Position numbers and translations under genes: made by a program. A DNA stretch of 64,000 nt from Tropicibacter sp. R16_0 (GTDB taxonomy: Bacteria > Pseudomonadota > Alphaproteobacteria > Rhodobacterales > Rhodobacteraceae). The DNA lies in contig NZ_JAGHRE010000008.1 in assembly GCF_017743935.1 (NCBI RefSeq), positions 186,001-250,000 on the forward strand. Reading direction: 5' to 3'. Numbering within the stretch: position 1 is the stretch's first letter; each line of letters opens with the position of its first letter. A model generated the notes under the pieces. It searched no databases. It worked only from the letters and a program-made list of their open reading frames with translations, and had not been told where the DNA came from. Of this stretch, positions 1-8,707 are shown piece by piece.

Positions 1-547
1 CAGTGATCAGATCATCTGTCAGCTCACGCTCGATCGCCGCGCGCAAGGGGGTCGTCTTGCCCAGGAACCCACGCCCAAAGAGCGCGCCCGCCACATCCAG
101 CCGGGCCACGTCCCGCGTGGTTGTTTGCGTGTAGAACCGCTTGAGCCGCGCATCGTAACCCGAGCCCAGAAAGGCGAATGGAGCGATCAAAGAACCCGTT
201 GATATCCCTGTGACAATATCAAAGTCCGGCCGTGTCCCCGAGGCTGTCCAACCGTTCAGCACACCCGCACCGTACGCCCCATGCTGCCCACCCCCCGAAA
301 GCGCCAAGATGTTCAACCCGCGACCGCCAGGCACCTGAGCCAGTGTCGGTTGCAGATGCTCTTGCAGCACCACCAGCGCCGCGCGACCGCCATCTTCGAA
401 CTGACGCACATCGGGCGAGGCCGCCGACGGATAGAACCGCTCATAAGTCTCGGCGGTCGGTGTCACTTTTGTACGGTCATAACTGCTTGCGCACGCGACC
501 AGAACAAGGCTCAAAACAAGCGAAAGGGCAAATCGGATACTGGTCAT
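1..547 (-). CDS. Patatin-like phospholipase lipoprotein (N-terminal part, runs off the window)
   Basis: The frame starts at the ATG at 545-547 and is still open at base 1, so about 182 residues are visible. Residues 1-19 are a lipoprotein signal ending in the lipobox Leu-Val-Ala-Cys (Cys19), so the protein is probably a membrane-anchored envelope lipoprotein. The glycine-rich oxyanion loop GGGQHGAYGAG begins at residue 84, and the nucleophile elbow GISTG follows at 113-117 with Ser115 as candidate nucleophile. Together they identify the patatin acyl-hydrolase fold. The catalytic Asp should lie further on, outside the window. Family members cleave acyl esters of membrane lipids; the actual substrate cannot be told from this fragment. 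Confidence 0.85.
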   Translation of the reverse strand, partial: MTSIRFALSLVLSLVLVACASSYDRTKVTPTAETYERFYPSAASPDVRQFEDGGRAALVVLQEHLQPTLAQVPGGRGLNILALSGGGQHGAYGAGVLNGWTASGTRPDFDIVTGISTGSLIAPFAFLGSGYDARLKRFYTQTTTRDVARLDVAGALFGRGFLGKTTPLRAAIERELTDDLIT

Positions 548-602
548 GGCGCGGCAGGTGAAAATCAGGGAGCGATGGCCAGCCGTTGCCATAGATTTGG
601 GA

Positions 603-636
603 ACAAAAAAAGCCGCCTGATGTAAAAACAGGCGGC
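603..636 (-). terminator. Rho-independent terminator of the sseA-aminotransferase pair
   Basis: An 8-bp perfect stem (612-619 with 629-636) has a 9-base loop. Read on the minus strand it is followed by seven U (605-611). It lies 45 bases past the aminotransferase stop codon. Confidence 0.85.
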
Positions 637-680
637 TTCTTCATCATTTTTGGCAGATTAATGCCGGTCGTCGCCGAACA

Positions 681-1865
681 TCAAACCCCAGCGTCAACAA
701 TGGCCTTGGCCAGGATCGGTACGGTCTGTGCGTTCAGACCTGCGATGTTCATGCGGCTGTCGCCCACCATGTAGATCGCATGCTCGGCGCGCAGCTTCTC
801 GACCAACTCGGGCGTGGTGCCCAGACGCGAGAACATGCCACGGTGCTGCGCGATAAAGCTGAAGCGGTCCGAACCGGTCAAACGCTGCAGCTCGTCCGCC
901 AACTGCTGACGCAGGCCCAGCATCGACACGCGCACGTCTTCCAGCTCGGCCATCCAATCCGCGCGCAGGGCGTCGTCGTTCAGAATGGTGGTCACAATGC
1001 GCGCACCGTGATCGGGCGGGAAGGAGTAGTTCTGGCGGTTCAGGAACGCCAGCGTCGCCTGGTTCAGCGCAGTTTGGCTGCTGTCGTTGGACACCGCCAT
1101 CAACAGGCCAGTACGCTCGCGGTAAACACCGAAGTTCTTGGAGCAGGAGGCTGCGATCAGGCATTCCTTGACCGACGAGGCCACCAGACGCACAGCTTGC
1201 GCATCCTCTTCCAAACCGTCGCCAAAGCCCTGATAGGCGATGTCGACCATCGCAACCAGGTTCTGGGCGTTGATAAGGTCGACGACCTCTTGCCACTGTA
1301 CAAGGTTCAGGTTCGCGCCGGTCGGGTTGTGGCAGCAGCCGTGCAGCAGCACCACATCGCCCGCTTTGGCGGTTTTCAGATCCTCGATCATGCCGTCAAA
1401 ATCGACGCCACGGGTTTCGCTGTCGAAATAGCGGTAAGGCACGGTTTCCATGCCCAGATAGTTCAGGATCGAGATATGATTGGGCCACGTCGGGTTCGAC
1501 ACGAACACGCGCGCCTCTGGCGAGGCCATCTGGATCAACTCAAAGGCCTGACGGCAGGCACCCGTGCCACCGGGGGTCGCTGCAGCGCCCACGTTTTCAC
1601 GCGCAACGGCGTCGCCCAGGATCAGTTTGATCATTGCATCCGAATAGGCCGGATCGCCGACCAGACCGACGTAGGATTTCGATTCCTGCTCCTCCCAGAT
1701 CTTCTGCTCGGCCGCCTTGACCGCACGCATCACCGGGGTCACGCCCTCGGCGTTCTTGTAAACCCCGACACCCAAGTCGATCTTTGTGTCACGCGGGTCT
1801 TCGCGATAGGCTTGCATCAACGCCAGGATCTTGTCTGCTGGCTGCGCTTTGAGGTTTTCGAACAT
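681..1865 (-). CDS. Class I aspartate / aromatic amino acid aminotransferase
   Basis: A PLP-dependent transaminase of 394 residues, the usual length for the AspC/TyrB family. It moves the amino group between aspartate or aromatic amino acids and 2-oxoglutarate in the cytosol. The PLP lysine is Lys243 in the motif SCSKNFGVYRERTG, and the Asn-Pro-Thr-Gly motif (CHNPTGAN) precedes it. The start at 1865 (MFENLKAQ) gives the conserved N-terminus, has a GGAGAG ribosome site, and shares one base with the upstream sseA stop (TGATG), so the two genes are probably translationally coupled. A longer frame reaching 1910 only reads into sseA. Substrate preference between Asp and Tyr/Phe cannot be settled by eye, so no symbol is given. 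Confidence 0.93.
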   Translation of the reverse strand: MFENLKAQPADKILALMQAYREDPRDTKIDLGVGVYKNAEGVTPVMRAVKAAEQKIWEEQESKSYVGLVGDPAYSDAMIKLILGDAVARENVGAAATPGGTGACRQAFELIQMASPEARVFVSNPTWPNHISILNYLGMETVPYRYFDSETRGVDFDGMIEDLKTAKAGDVVLLHGCCHNPTGANLNLVQWQEVVDLINAQNLVAMVDIAYQGFGDGLEEDAQAVRLVASSVKECLIAASCSKNFGVYRERTGLLMAVSNDSSQTALNQATLAFLNRQNYSFPPDHGARIVTTILNDDALRADWMAELEDVRVSMLGLRQQLADELQRLTGSDRFSFIAQHRGMFSRLGTTPELVEKLRAEHAIYMVGDSRMNIAGLNAQTVPILAKAIVDAGV

Positions 1866-2719
1866 CAGTTCTCTCCGGTTGCGACGGGCAGGGTTGGGAA
1901 GGCACCCCATTCAGCCCAGGAGCCGTCATAAAGCGAGTAATCGGATTTGCCCAAGCGGTGCAGGGCCAGCGCCAGAACGGCAGCGGTCACGCCTGATCCG
2001 CAGGTGGTGATGGCGGGTTTCGACAGGTCGACCCCGGCGGCTTCGAACACTTCGCGGCACTGATCGGGGGATTTCATCGTCCCGTTCTTATTCAACAACG
2101 TGTTGAACGGCACGTTTTTCGAGCCGGGAATATGGCCCGAACGCAAGCCTTCGCGCGGCTCAGCTGCCTCGCCCCGGAACCGGGGTGCAGACCGCGCGTC
2201 GATGATTTCGTGATCGTCGAGCTTTGCAGCCGCTGACACTTGGGTCACATCGCGGACCAGATGGTTCTGCACCCGGACGGTCATGTGGCGGTCTCGCACA
2301 ACAGGCGGCAGATCCTCAATCTCGTGGCCCTCGGCCTGCCATTTGGGCAGTCCACCGTCCAGAACGGCAACATTGTCCTGCCCCATAAGCTTGAACAGCC
2401 ACCAAACACGCGCCGCTGACATCAGGCCAGCACCGTCATAGACGACAACCTGATGCCCATCACCCACGCCCATGGCCCGCATCCGCGACATGAACTTTTC
2501 CACCGGCGGCACCATATGCGGCAGGTCCGAACGACGGTCGGAAATATCGTCGATGTCAAAGAACCTGGCACCCGGAATATGCGCAGCCTGATACTCGGCA
2601 TGCGGGTCGCGATTCTCGGTCGGCAAATACCAGGACGCATCCAGCACCCGCAGGTCCGGATCCTTGAGGTGATCGGCCAGCCAGCTGGTGGATACAAGTG
2701 TTTTCGGATCGTCGGTCAT
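1865..2719 (-). CDS. sseA: 3-mercaptopyruvate sulfurtransferase
   Basis: A 284-residue protein with two rhodanese domains. It transfers sulfur from 3-mercaptopyruvate to thiol or cyanide acceptors. The active-site loop CGSGVTA with Cys240 is the mercaptopyruvate-specific version, whereas thiosulfate sulfurtransferases carry CRxGx[RT]. The N-terminal rhodanese domain begins with the typical STSWLADHL element. It is first in a two-gene operon with the aminotransferase, which fits because transamination of cysteine yields 3-mercaptopyruvate. The start ATG at 2719 follows a GGGGAGG ribosome site. Confidence 0.93.
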   Translation of the reverse strand: MTDDPKTLVSTSWLADHLKDPDLRVLDASWYLPTENRDPHAEYQAAHIPGARFFDIDDISDRRSDLPHMVPPVEKFMSRMRAMGVGDGHQVVVYDGAGLMSAARVWWLFKLMGQDNVAVLDGGLPKWQAEGHEIEDLPPVVRDRHMTVRVQNHLVRDVTQVSAAAKLDDHEIIDARSAPRFRGEAAEPREGLRSGHIPGSKNVPFNTLLNKNGTMKSPDQCREVFEAAGVDLSKPAITTCGSGVTAAVLALALHRLGKSDYSLYDGSWAEWGAFPTLPVATGEN

Positions 2720-2849
2720 ACATGCCTCCCCTATGCGCTAGAATGTCCGTATACCCGCAGGAAATCTGGCGCAAGTCCAGCACGGGACGATGCGACATGA
2801 GAACCGTCTCTGTGGGGTGGTTTTGCTCCAAAATGCGACCTTTGCATTC

Positions 2850-2878
2850 TTGACCCCATCCCCCTAGGGGGGATATGT
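2850..2878 (+). promoter_or_regulatory. Candidate promoter with embedded CsoR/RcnR-type metal operator
   Basis: TTGACC (2850-2855), a 17-bp spacer and ATATGT (2873-2878) look like a sigma-70 promoter. The spacer holds a C-tract/G-tract dyad, ATCCCCC-TA-GGGGGGAT (2858-2874). This is the form of site bound by the CsoR/RcnR/FrmR metal- or formaldehyde-sensing repressors. A repressor bound there would sit between -35 and -10. The promoter drives the His-rich / HupE locus 30 bases downstream. The match is by eye and no regulator gene of this family is in the window. Confidence 0.5.
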
Positions 2879-2905
2879 CAGGAAAAACCCAATCGAGTAT
2901 CGGTC

Positions 2906-3250
2906 ATGCGCAGACCCATCTACACGTTGCAGTTCCTGTTTGTTGCCGTCCTGACGGTTGCGATTCTGCTGCAAGGTCTGACGGGGATTGCCAAGCACCT
3001 GCCCCAATTCGAACCCGAACTCGCGGCGCAGATCCACGATCACGGACATGCGCATGACCCGGTGTCAGACATCCTGTGGTCGGCGCATGGGCACAGCCAT
3101 GACGTTGCCGATCACGACCACAATCCGGTATTGGCAATCCTCAGTGACATGCCTGCGCCCTTCTCCCCTCGTGTCAAAGAAACCCTTATGACCCCGTCCC
3201 TGGTGGCGTGGAACATGCGACCATCGCTGGAGCGGCCTCCAAGAGTCTGA
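2906..3250 (+). CDS. Histidine-rich membrane-anchored protein of a metal locus
   Basis: A 114-residue protein with one N-terminal hydrophobic segment (about residues 8-27) and then a His/Asp-rich stretch (about 43-72, with HDHGHAHD, HGHSHD and DHDH runs), which would bind divalent metal outside the membrane. It is first in a plus-strand cluster with the HupE/UreJ permease (46-base gap) and the anchored protein at 4039. I do not recognise a named family. The role as metal trap or chaperone for the permease is inferred from composition and position. Confidence 0.75.
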   Translation: MRRPIYTLQFLFVAVLTVAILLQGLTGIAKHLPQFEPELAAQIHDHGHAHDPVSDILWSAHGHSHDVADHDHNPVLAILSDMPAPFSPRVKETLMTPSLVAWNMRPSLERPPRV

Positions 3251-3295
3251 CGTTTCCCTTATCGAAACCTCAACACTCAACTCTTGGAGCATATC

Positions 3296-4018
3296 ATGAC
3301 TTCTAATCCCTTTGGCGGGGTTGGATGGCGTTCGCGCGTCATTGCAACCTTGCTCGGCCTGGCCGCGCTATGGCTCAGCGCCAGTATGGCCGCCGCCCAT
3401 AACGTGACGCCCGGCGATGCCGGCTACATCCAGGAAATCTGGGGCGTCAAACTCATCCCCTTTGCCTATCTGGGCGCCAAACACATGGTGACGGGATACG
3501 ACCACATACTGTTTCTGTTCGGTGTCGTCTTCTTTCTGTACCGGATGCAACACGTCGCCATCTATGTCAGCCTCTTTGCCCTTGGGCATTCCACAACCAT
3601 GCTGTTGGGCGTCTGGTTCGGCTGGAACGTCGACGCGTATCTAATCGACGCCATCATCGGCCTGTCTGTCGTCTACAAAGCGCTGGACAATCTGGGCGCC
3701 TATCAGCGCTGGTTTGGGTTTCAGCCCAACACCAAGCTAGCCACGCTCATCTTCGGCTTTTTCCACGGGTTGGGATTGGCCACCAAGATCCTGGACTACG
3801 ACATCGCGCAGGACGGGCTTTTGCCCAACCTATTGGCCTTCAACGTAGGGGTCGAGATCGGGCAGGTTCTGGCGCTGTCGCTGATCTTGATTGTCATGGG
3901 CTACTGGCGCCGCAGCGCCAGCTTCTGGGCTCATGCCTATACCGCCAACGTCGTGATGATGACCGCTGGGTTTGTCCTGATGGGCTACCAGCTCACCGGT
4001 CTTGTCCTGTCTTCTTAA
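3296..4018 (+). CDS. HupE/UreJ family metal permease
   Basis: A 240-residue inner-membrane protein with about six to seven hydrophobic segments after a signal-like N-terminus (residues 16-36). Family marks are visible: the GYDHILFLF motif, the GHSTT segment, FFHGLGLA and FNVGVEIGQ. HupE/UreJ proteins are secondary permeases for Ni(II) and related metals. The start at 3296 is chosen because GGAG at 3286-3289 lies seven bases upstream; an in-frame TTG at 3284 would overlap that ribosome site. No hydrogenase or urease genes are nearby, so the metal is not fixed by context. The upstream His-rich protein and G-tract operator support metal handling. Confidence 0.87.
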   Translation: MTSNPFGGVGWRSRVIATLLGLAALWLSASMAAAHNVTPGDAGYIQEIWGVKLIPFAYLGAKHMVTGYDHILFLFGVVFFLYRMQHVAIYVSLFALGHSTTMLLGVWFGWNVDAYLIDAIIGLSVVYKALDNLGAYQRWFGFQPNTKLATLIFGFFHGLGLATKILDYDIAQDGLLPNLLAFNVGVEIGQVLALSLILIVMGYWRRSASFWAHAYTANVVMMTAGFVLMGYQLTGLVLSS

Positions 4019-4038
4019 CCCGAACATCGAGATATCCA

Positions 4039-4644
4039 ATGTACAACGCAGAAAAACCAAACCCCGCAGAGCTGCCAAGCAGCGCACAACTGCTGAAATC
4101 CACCCTCATCGCGGCCGCAGCGGCCGCAGTCATCCTGATCACCATCGTCCTGCCTGCCGAATACGGCATCGACCCCACCCGATTGGGGCGCGTTCTGGGC
4201 CTGACCGAGATGGGAGAGATCAAATCACAGCTGGCGGATGAAGCGGAACAGGACCGTCAAGCCGCCGAACAGGACCAATCGAGCCTTCTGGATTTGTTCA
4301 TCTCTGCCGCTCACGCGCAAGAGACCGAGGTTTGGCTGGACGAGCTAAGCTTTGAGCTGACGCCAGGCCAAGGCGCCGAATGGAAACTGGTGATGGACCA
4401 AGGGGCGAGTGCCGAATATCGCTGGTACACCTCAGACGGGCGCGTGAATTACGACCTGCACGGGGATGGCAGTGGCAAGTCGATCTCGTACAAAAAGGGC
4501 CGCGGAGTGGAGAGTGAGACAGGCACCATCAAGGCCGCCTTTACCGGCAACCACGGCTGGTTCTTTCGCAATCGCACCAGTGCACCGCTAACGGTGACCC
4601 TGCAACTGCGCGGGGCTTATTCCGATATCAAGCGCACCTACTGA
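4039..4644 (+). CDS. Single-pass membrane-anchored periplasmic protein of the metal locus
   Basis: A 201-residue protein. Residues 20-45 form one membrane segment (LLKSTLIAAAAAAVILITIV). A charged linker of about 40 residues follows, then a small beta-rich C-terminal domain (about 95-200) with a GNHGWFFRNRT element, presumably periplasmic. It starts 20 bases after the HupE stop and is the last gene of the cluster. Proteins of this layout are often seen beside HupE/UreJ genes, but no biochemical role is known to me. Confidence 0.8.
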   Translation: MYNAEKPNPAELPSSAQLLKSTLIAAAAAAVILITIVLPAEYGIDPTRLGRVLGLTEMGEIKSQLADEAEQDRQAAEQDQSSLLDLFISAAHAQETEVWLDELSFELTPGQGAEWKLVMDQGASAEYRWYTSDGRVNYDLHGDGSGKSISYKKGRGVESETGTIKAAFTGNHGWFFRNRTSAPLTVTLQLRGAYSDIKRTY

Positions 4645-4689
4645 AACCGGCGGGGCGGCCCAATTGCCGCCCCTCTTTCCACTGGGAGA

Positions 4690-4992
4690 TCATTGCTGCC
4701 CCGACCCATACCAATCCCGTTTGCTGTCACGCCGAAACCGCAGGCATAGACCCACAATACCGATACCCAGAAAGCTGACCTGGATCAGCGCCGCAGACAG
4801 GTTGAAGTCGACTGTCAGGCTGATCAACACCAACACCGCACCTGCCACCTTGCTTGCCGAATAGAGCAGCCCCTCGCCGTTGATCCATTGCAATTGCAAC
4901 GCTGCAAAACCGCCGATGTAACAGAAGAATCCAAATACTCCGGCGACGCGGCACAGCACGTCGACGTCCAACCAATATTCAAAGCCAATCAT
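4690..4992 (-). CDS. Small four-helix membrane protein (CBU_0592-like domain)
   Basis: About 100 residues with four hydrophobic stretches and the element FNLSAALIQ, which parallels [11 protein letters not shown] in the protein at 7386-7655. Both look like the same small integral membrane domain (CBU_0592-like). The ATG at 4990-4992 is chosen; an in-frame TTG at 5019 would add nine residues and there is no strong ribosome site for either. It ends convergently with the anchored protein at 4644. Function is unknown. Confidence 0.6.
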   Translation of the reverse strand: MIGFEYWLDVDVLCRVAGVFGFFCYIGGFAALQLQWINGEGLLYSASKVAGAVLVLISLTVDFNLSAALIQVSFLGIGIVGLCLRFRRDSKRDWYGSGQQ

Positions 4993-5068
4993 ATCAATAC
5001 CCAAAAAAATGCCTGCCAACCCTGCGAAAATCCAAGCCGGTTGGCATATCCCAAATGGGGTAAGGGCC

Positions 5069-6769
5069 TCACTTTTCGAAATCTGTCACTTTGGAAAGCG
5101 CCGCCTGCCAATGGCGAAAGAACACCAAACGTCCGGCATCAGGGAAAAGCTGGAAATTGATCCAGGGATAAGCCCGCTGATATTCGGCCAAGGTTTCCTG
5201 CGGCACCTGGGTGTCCTGCAAACCGCATAGAAACGAAATCGGAACCGTGCCGCGAACAGAGGCCAACCATCGCCCCCAATCCTGCGTCATCTGATAGGCC
5301 GTCAGCCGTGCGAACATCTCATGCGCTGAATGATCCTGGGACAGGGTCAAATCCGTGCCCTGCAAGATAGCTTGCCGCACACCCGGATCGGCGAATGTGT
5401 CCATATCAGCCTTCGAGCCGCCGAACACTGCGCGTACAAAGGCCTCTTTGCCCTGACGACGTGCCATCAGGAACCCCGCTTTGACAAAGAAGGGTAGCAA
5501 TCGGGGCGAGAAATGCGCGGTCGCCAAAATGAAGCGATGCCATTTGTCCATGCGGGCCAACTGCATATCCCCATGCACAGGCAACACCCCGGAACAGGCG
5601 GTAATCCCGCGTGATCGGTGCGGGAATTGCTCGGCAAAACGCAGCGCCAGAACAAAGTCGATACCGATGGCCATGTGCGCGCATCTGTCGATCTGCAGCT
5701 CGCCCAACAAATGGGCCACATCCTGAACTATGGCCTGCGTCACATCCACGTCGGCAGGGATCGGGTCAGACGCGCCATAGCCCCCTCGAACAGGGACGAT
5801 GACCCGCAACCCCATGCGGATCGCTGCCGCCTCGGCCCGGCTGGGCCAGACGTGAAAACCATAATCCGACGGCCAAAAGACCAAGGGCGTGCCAGAGCGA
5901 GCGCCAAACGTCCGGTACTGCATCCGGCGCCCATCCGGCAGGGTGAGCATCTGGAACTGTGGATTGGTGTCCAAGGTCGGCGTTGCAGGGGGCGCCAAGG
6001 CCGTCATGGACAGGACCAGCCGCACCAACTCGACCTGAGACTTGGTTTCGGTCTTGTGCAGAATCGTTTTCAACTGGGTTCGCACCGTCGCGATGGCCCG
6101 CCCACGCAGATCAGCGACCTCTTGCAAACTGGTTGTCATCGTCAGATGCCGAACAACTTCAACCTCGGCCGTTGTCAGTCCAAAAGCCGCGCGCAGGGCG
6201 CGTTCGACGCCCAGGGGCCACGCCAACATCGAGGTCGTAACCAGAACCAGCCGCTCATGCTGTGCCACATGGATCGGAACCAAATGCACGACGACAATCT
6301 GGCCCTTGTCCGCCCCACGCACCCGCAACAGACAACCCTGAGGGTCACCAGATTTGAATAGTCGCAGCACCCGATGCTGGATCACATCGCAATCATCACC
6401 ATGAAACGGCAGTTGCTTGACGTTGGACCCGACGGTCAATGCAAACTGTTGATGGGCGGCTTCATTGACCTGCATCACCCTGAGGTCTGCGCCGATCGCA
6501 AAAGCCGCGACCTGTTCAAAGCGGCTCAGGACGGCTGTCAATTCGTCGGTCGGATCGTCCAGACGCTCGAGGAACTCTTCGGCCCGTTCCATGTGTCGGC
6601 CCAAATACGGGAGGTCCATCGCAACAGCTGCTGCATCAAAGCGGGATTGCCAGAAATCCACCAGTTCTTCGAAACGGTCGGGGTTTAGGGCGACGTCATA
6701 AATTCGGTCCAGAACATCATCGTCCTGATCCGGGGGCCGTGACGGTTCTGCCCGGTTGGAAATATGCAT
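5069..6769 (-). CDS. LuxR-type HTH regulator fused to a degenerate alpha/beta-hydrolase domain
   Basis: 566 residues. Residues 18-190 resemble the PAS-like sensor region of LuxR-type regulators (DRIYDVALNPDRFEELVDF, then a second small domain). Residues 196-255 are a LuxR-type helix-turn-helix (FGLTTAEVEVV...VRTQLKTILHK). Residues 275-560 are an alpha/beta-hydrolase fold. In the hydrolase part the nucleophile elbow reads AIGIDFV, with Asp371 where Ser is expected, and the usual catalytic His of the AGH motif is Arg547 (AGRLVFF); Asp519 is kept. The domain is therefore probably a ligand sensor rather than an enzyme. The start at 6769 (MHISNRAEP) is preferred; a longer frame runs into smpB. Confidence 0.82.
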   Translation of the reverse strand: MHISNRAEPSRPPDQDDDVLDRIYDVALNPDRFEELVDFWQSRFDAAAVAMDLPYLGRHMERAEEFLERLDDPTDELTAVLSRFEQVAAFAIGADLRVMQVNEAAHQQFALTVGSNVKQLPFHGDDCDVIQHRVLRLFKSGDPQGCLLRVRGADKGQIVVVHLVPIHVAQHERLVLVTTSMLAWPLGVERALRAAFGLTTAEVEVVRHLTMTTSLQEVADLRGRAIATVRTQLKTILHKTETKSQVELVRLVLSMTALAPPATPTLDTNPQFQMLTLPDGRRMQYRTFGARSGTPLVFWPSDYGFHVWPSRAEAAAIRMGLRVIVPVRGGYGASDPIPADVDVTQAIVQDVAHLLGELQIDRCAHMAIGIDFVLALRFAEQFPHRSRGITACSGVLPVHGDMQLARMDKWHRFILATAHFSPRLLPFFVKAGFLMARRQGKEAFVRAVFGGSKADMDTFADPGVRQAILQGTDLTLSQDHSAHEMFARLTAYQMTQDWGRWLASVRGTVPISFLCGLQDTQVPQETLAEYQRAYPWINFQLFPDAGRLVFFRHWQAALSKVTDFEK

Positions 6770-6852
6770 AAGTAAATGACCTGCAAAATGCAGGCAGACT
6801 GCCCTTGAGCGAGCGGTGAGACAAGTCCGGAATTCCCGGCCAACCTTGGCGG

Positions 6853-7329
6853 TCAGCCGTGATCCTTGAGCAGGCGCTGTTTTTGACGCGACCAATCGCG
6901 CTTGGCCTGGGTTTCGCGCTTGTCGTGGTTCTTCTTGCCCTTGGCGATGCCGATCTTGATCTTGGCCCGGCCCCGGTGATTGAAATACAGAACCAGTGGC
7001 ACCAGGGTCATCCCCTTGCGCTGTGTTGCGTTCCACAGATCCGACAGTTCCTTGCGCGAGACGAGCAATTTGCGCCGCCGCCGTTCTTCGTGCTTGAACA
7101 TCTTGGCCTGCTCATAAGGCGCGATGTAGGAGTTCACGAGCCACAGTTCACCATCGTCCACTGTGGCATAGCTTTCGGCAATATTGGTTCCGCCGACACG
7201 CATCGACTTGACCTCGGACCCTTCGAGCATGATGCCGCATTCGAGATCGCTCTCGATCGCATAGTCGAAACGGGCTCGCCGGTTTTCGGCAACCACCTTG
7301 TAGTTCGGATCTGTCTTTTGCTTGGCCAT
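6853..7329 (-). CDS. smpB: SsrA-binding protein SmpB
   Basis: 158 residues, the normal SmpB length. It binds tmRNA and delivers it to stalled ribosomes for trans-translation. Diagnostic stretches are [11 protein letters not shown] near the N-terminus, [27 protein letters not shown], and the basic C-terminal tail [12 protein letters not shown]. It stands upstream of the LuxR-hydrolase gene on the same strand with an 83-base gap. No tmRNA gene is visible in this window. Confidence 0.96.
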   Translation of the reverse strand: MAKQKTDPNYKVVAENRRARFDYAIESDLECGIMLEGSEVKSMRVGGTNIAESYATVDDGELWLVNSYIAPYEQAKMFKHEERRRRKLLVSRKELSDLWNATQRKGMTLVPLVLYFNHRGRAKIKIGIAKGKKNHDKRETQAKRDWSRQKQRLLKDHG

Positions 7330-7385
7330 GGGGGCCAGATTTAGGCGCGCAAGCGTCCCGGCGCAAGCGGGTCTTGCATGGAATG

Positions 7386-7655
7386 TCAGCTAGAAGGGCG
7401 CGTGCGCAGGTTCTGAACAATGCCCACGATGCTGATGATGATCCAGAACCCTTCCATCAACACCGAAGCGAGGTTGAAGTTGTGGCTGAGCGAATAGATC
7501 AGCAGCAGTGCGCCAAGCAGGTTGACCACCGGAAACAGCAAGTCATCCGAGTTCAAGTAACGCATCTGGGTGGCGAAATAGGCAAATGCGATGATCAGGG
7601 TGCCAAGCGTGCCAATGGCGTCGGGCCAGCTGAGGGTGGAAATGAACTCGGACAT
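7386..7655 (-). CDS. Small membrane protein (CBU_0592-like domain), second copy
   Basis: 89 residues from the ATG at 7653-7655, three to four hydrophobic segments with the pattern [22 protein letters not shown] followed by [14 protein letters not shown]. It resembles the protein at 4690-4992 in length, helix spacing and the FNLxS element, so the two are probably distant paralogues. The frame extends to 7712 but that extension is basic and not family-like. The function is unknown. Confidence 0.65.
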   Translation of the reverse strand: MSEFISTLSWPDAIGTLGTLIIAFAYFATQMRYLNSDDLLFPVVNLLGALLLIYSLSHNFNLASVLMEGFWIIISIVGIVQNLRTRPSS

Positions 7656-7724
7656 GGTAACCGCTCTGATTGATCTGCCGGGCGCCGTACCCCGCCTGGA
7701 TCGGACTGACAAGGGGTTGGCGAT

Positions 7725-8621
7725 TTACGCGGCGTCCTTGGACAGGAAATCAGCCAGCAAATCAAACACCAATCGTATGCGACGCGAGGTGTGAAGTTCG
7801 CGGTGGGTGGTCAGCCAGATTGGAAAACGCACCGGTTCCAATGCGCTCACCACCCGCTCTACGCCAGGACAACGCCGCGCGACCTGATCTGCCATCAGCG
7901 AAAGGCCCAGTCCTTGCTCGACCATGGCCCAGGCGGCGCTGCCCGATGTCGACCCAACGCGAAAGTTCTCGGACGACAACTCGACACCCTGTTCGGCAAA
8001 AAACTCGATCATCCGAGAAATGTCGCCAAATGAAATGAAGTCGTGCCGCGCAAGATCCGCAACTGAATTGGGCCGTCCCCGTTCGGCCAAATAACTGGGC
8101 GCTGCGTAGAGGTGCGCCGTCGTCTCTGTCACCAGACGCGCAAAAAGTTCGGGTTGTTCGGGGCGGACATGACGGATGGCGATATCCGCCTCGCGCATCT
8201 GCAGGTCGCGCAGGTCATCGGCCGATACCACATCGACCTCAAGCTTGGGGGCAACCTCGCGCAGGCGCAGTAACACATGAGGCATGACATGGGTGCAAAA
8301 CACCTCGGACGCGGTGATGCGCACGGTGCCATCGATGGACTGAGATTGGCCACTGGCCACCAACGAAAGGTGCATCGCCGCCTCGCGCATGGATTTGGCG
8401 TGGCTCAGCATCTCTCTTCCCGCCTCGGTCAACGCCACCGAGCGGCCAGACCGTTCAAAGAGCGTAACGCCCAAAGCTTGTTCCAAAGCCGCAATCTGGC
8501 GCCCGACAGTGGGTTGGGTTTGGCGCAATACACGCGCCGCGGCGGACAAAGACCCCTCTTCCGCCGTCGCCAGAAAGGCCCGCACGTGGGACCAGTCAAA
8601 TGAGACGCCCTGCCAATTCAT
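7725..8621 (-). CDS. LysR-family transcriptional regulator
   Basis: 298 residues. Residues 9-68 are the winged helix-turn-helix (WSHVRAFLATAEEGSLSAAA...TQPTVGRQI), and residues 95-290 are the periplasmic-binding-protein-like effector domain. It diverges from the methyltransferase at 8708 across an 86-base gap, the usual arrangement for a LysR regulator and its target. An imperfect dyad (GGTGAA...TTCACC) lies in that gap and could be its operator. The effector is not predictable. Confidence 0.92.
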   Translation of the reverse strand: MNWQGVSFDWSHVRAFLATAEEGSLSAAARVLRQTQPTVGRQIAALEQALGVTLFERSGRSVALTEAGREMLSHAKSMREAAMHLSLVASGQSQSIDGTVRITASEVFCTHVMPHVLLRLREVAPKLEVDVVSADDLRDLQMREADIAIRHVRPEQPELFARLVTETTAHLYAAPSYLAERGRPNSVADLARHDFISFGDISRMIEFFAEQGVELSSENFRVGSTSGSAAWAMVEQGLGLSLMADQVARRCPGVERVVSALEPVRFPIWLTTHRELHTSRRIRLVFDLLADFLSKDAA

Positions 8622-8707
8622 GCGTTTGTGTATAGCAGGTGAACGGATTTGGGCAATTCACCAATGGTTTTCGCATGGGTTATGAGACACTCAAAGGAGA
8701 TCGCAAC

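Noticed and set aside
780-1931. A 383-codon plus-strand frame opposite the aminotransferase gene
   Set aside because: It is antisense to a clear class I aminotransferase with an intact PLP motif; in high-GC DNA such shadow frames are common, and the protein has no recognisable motif.
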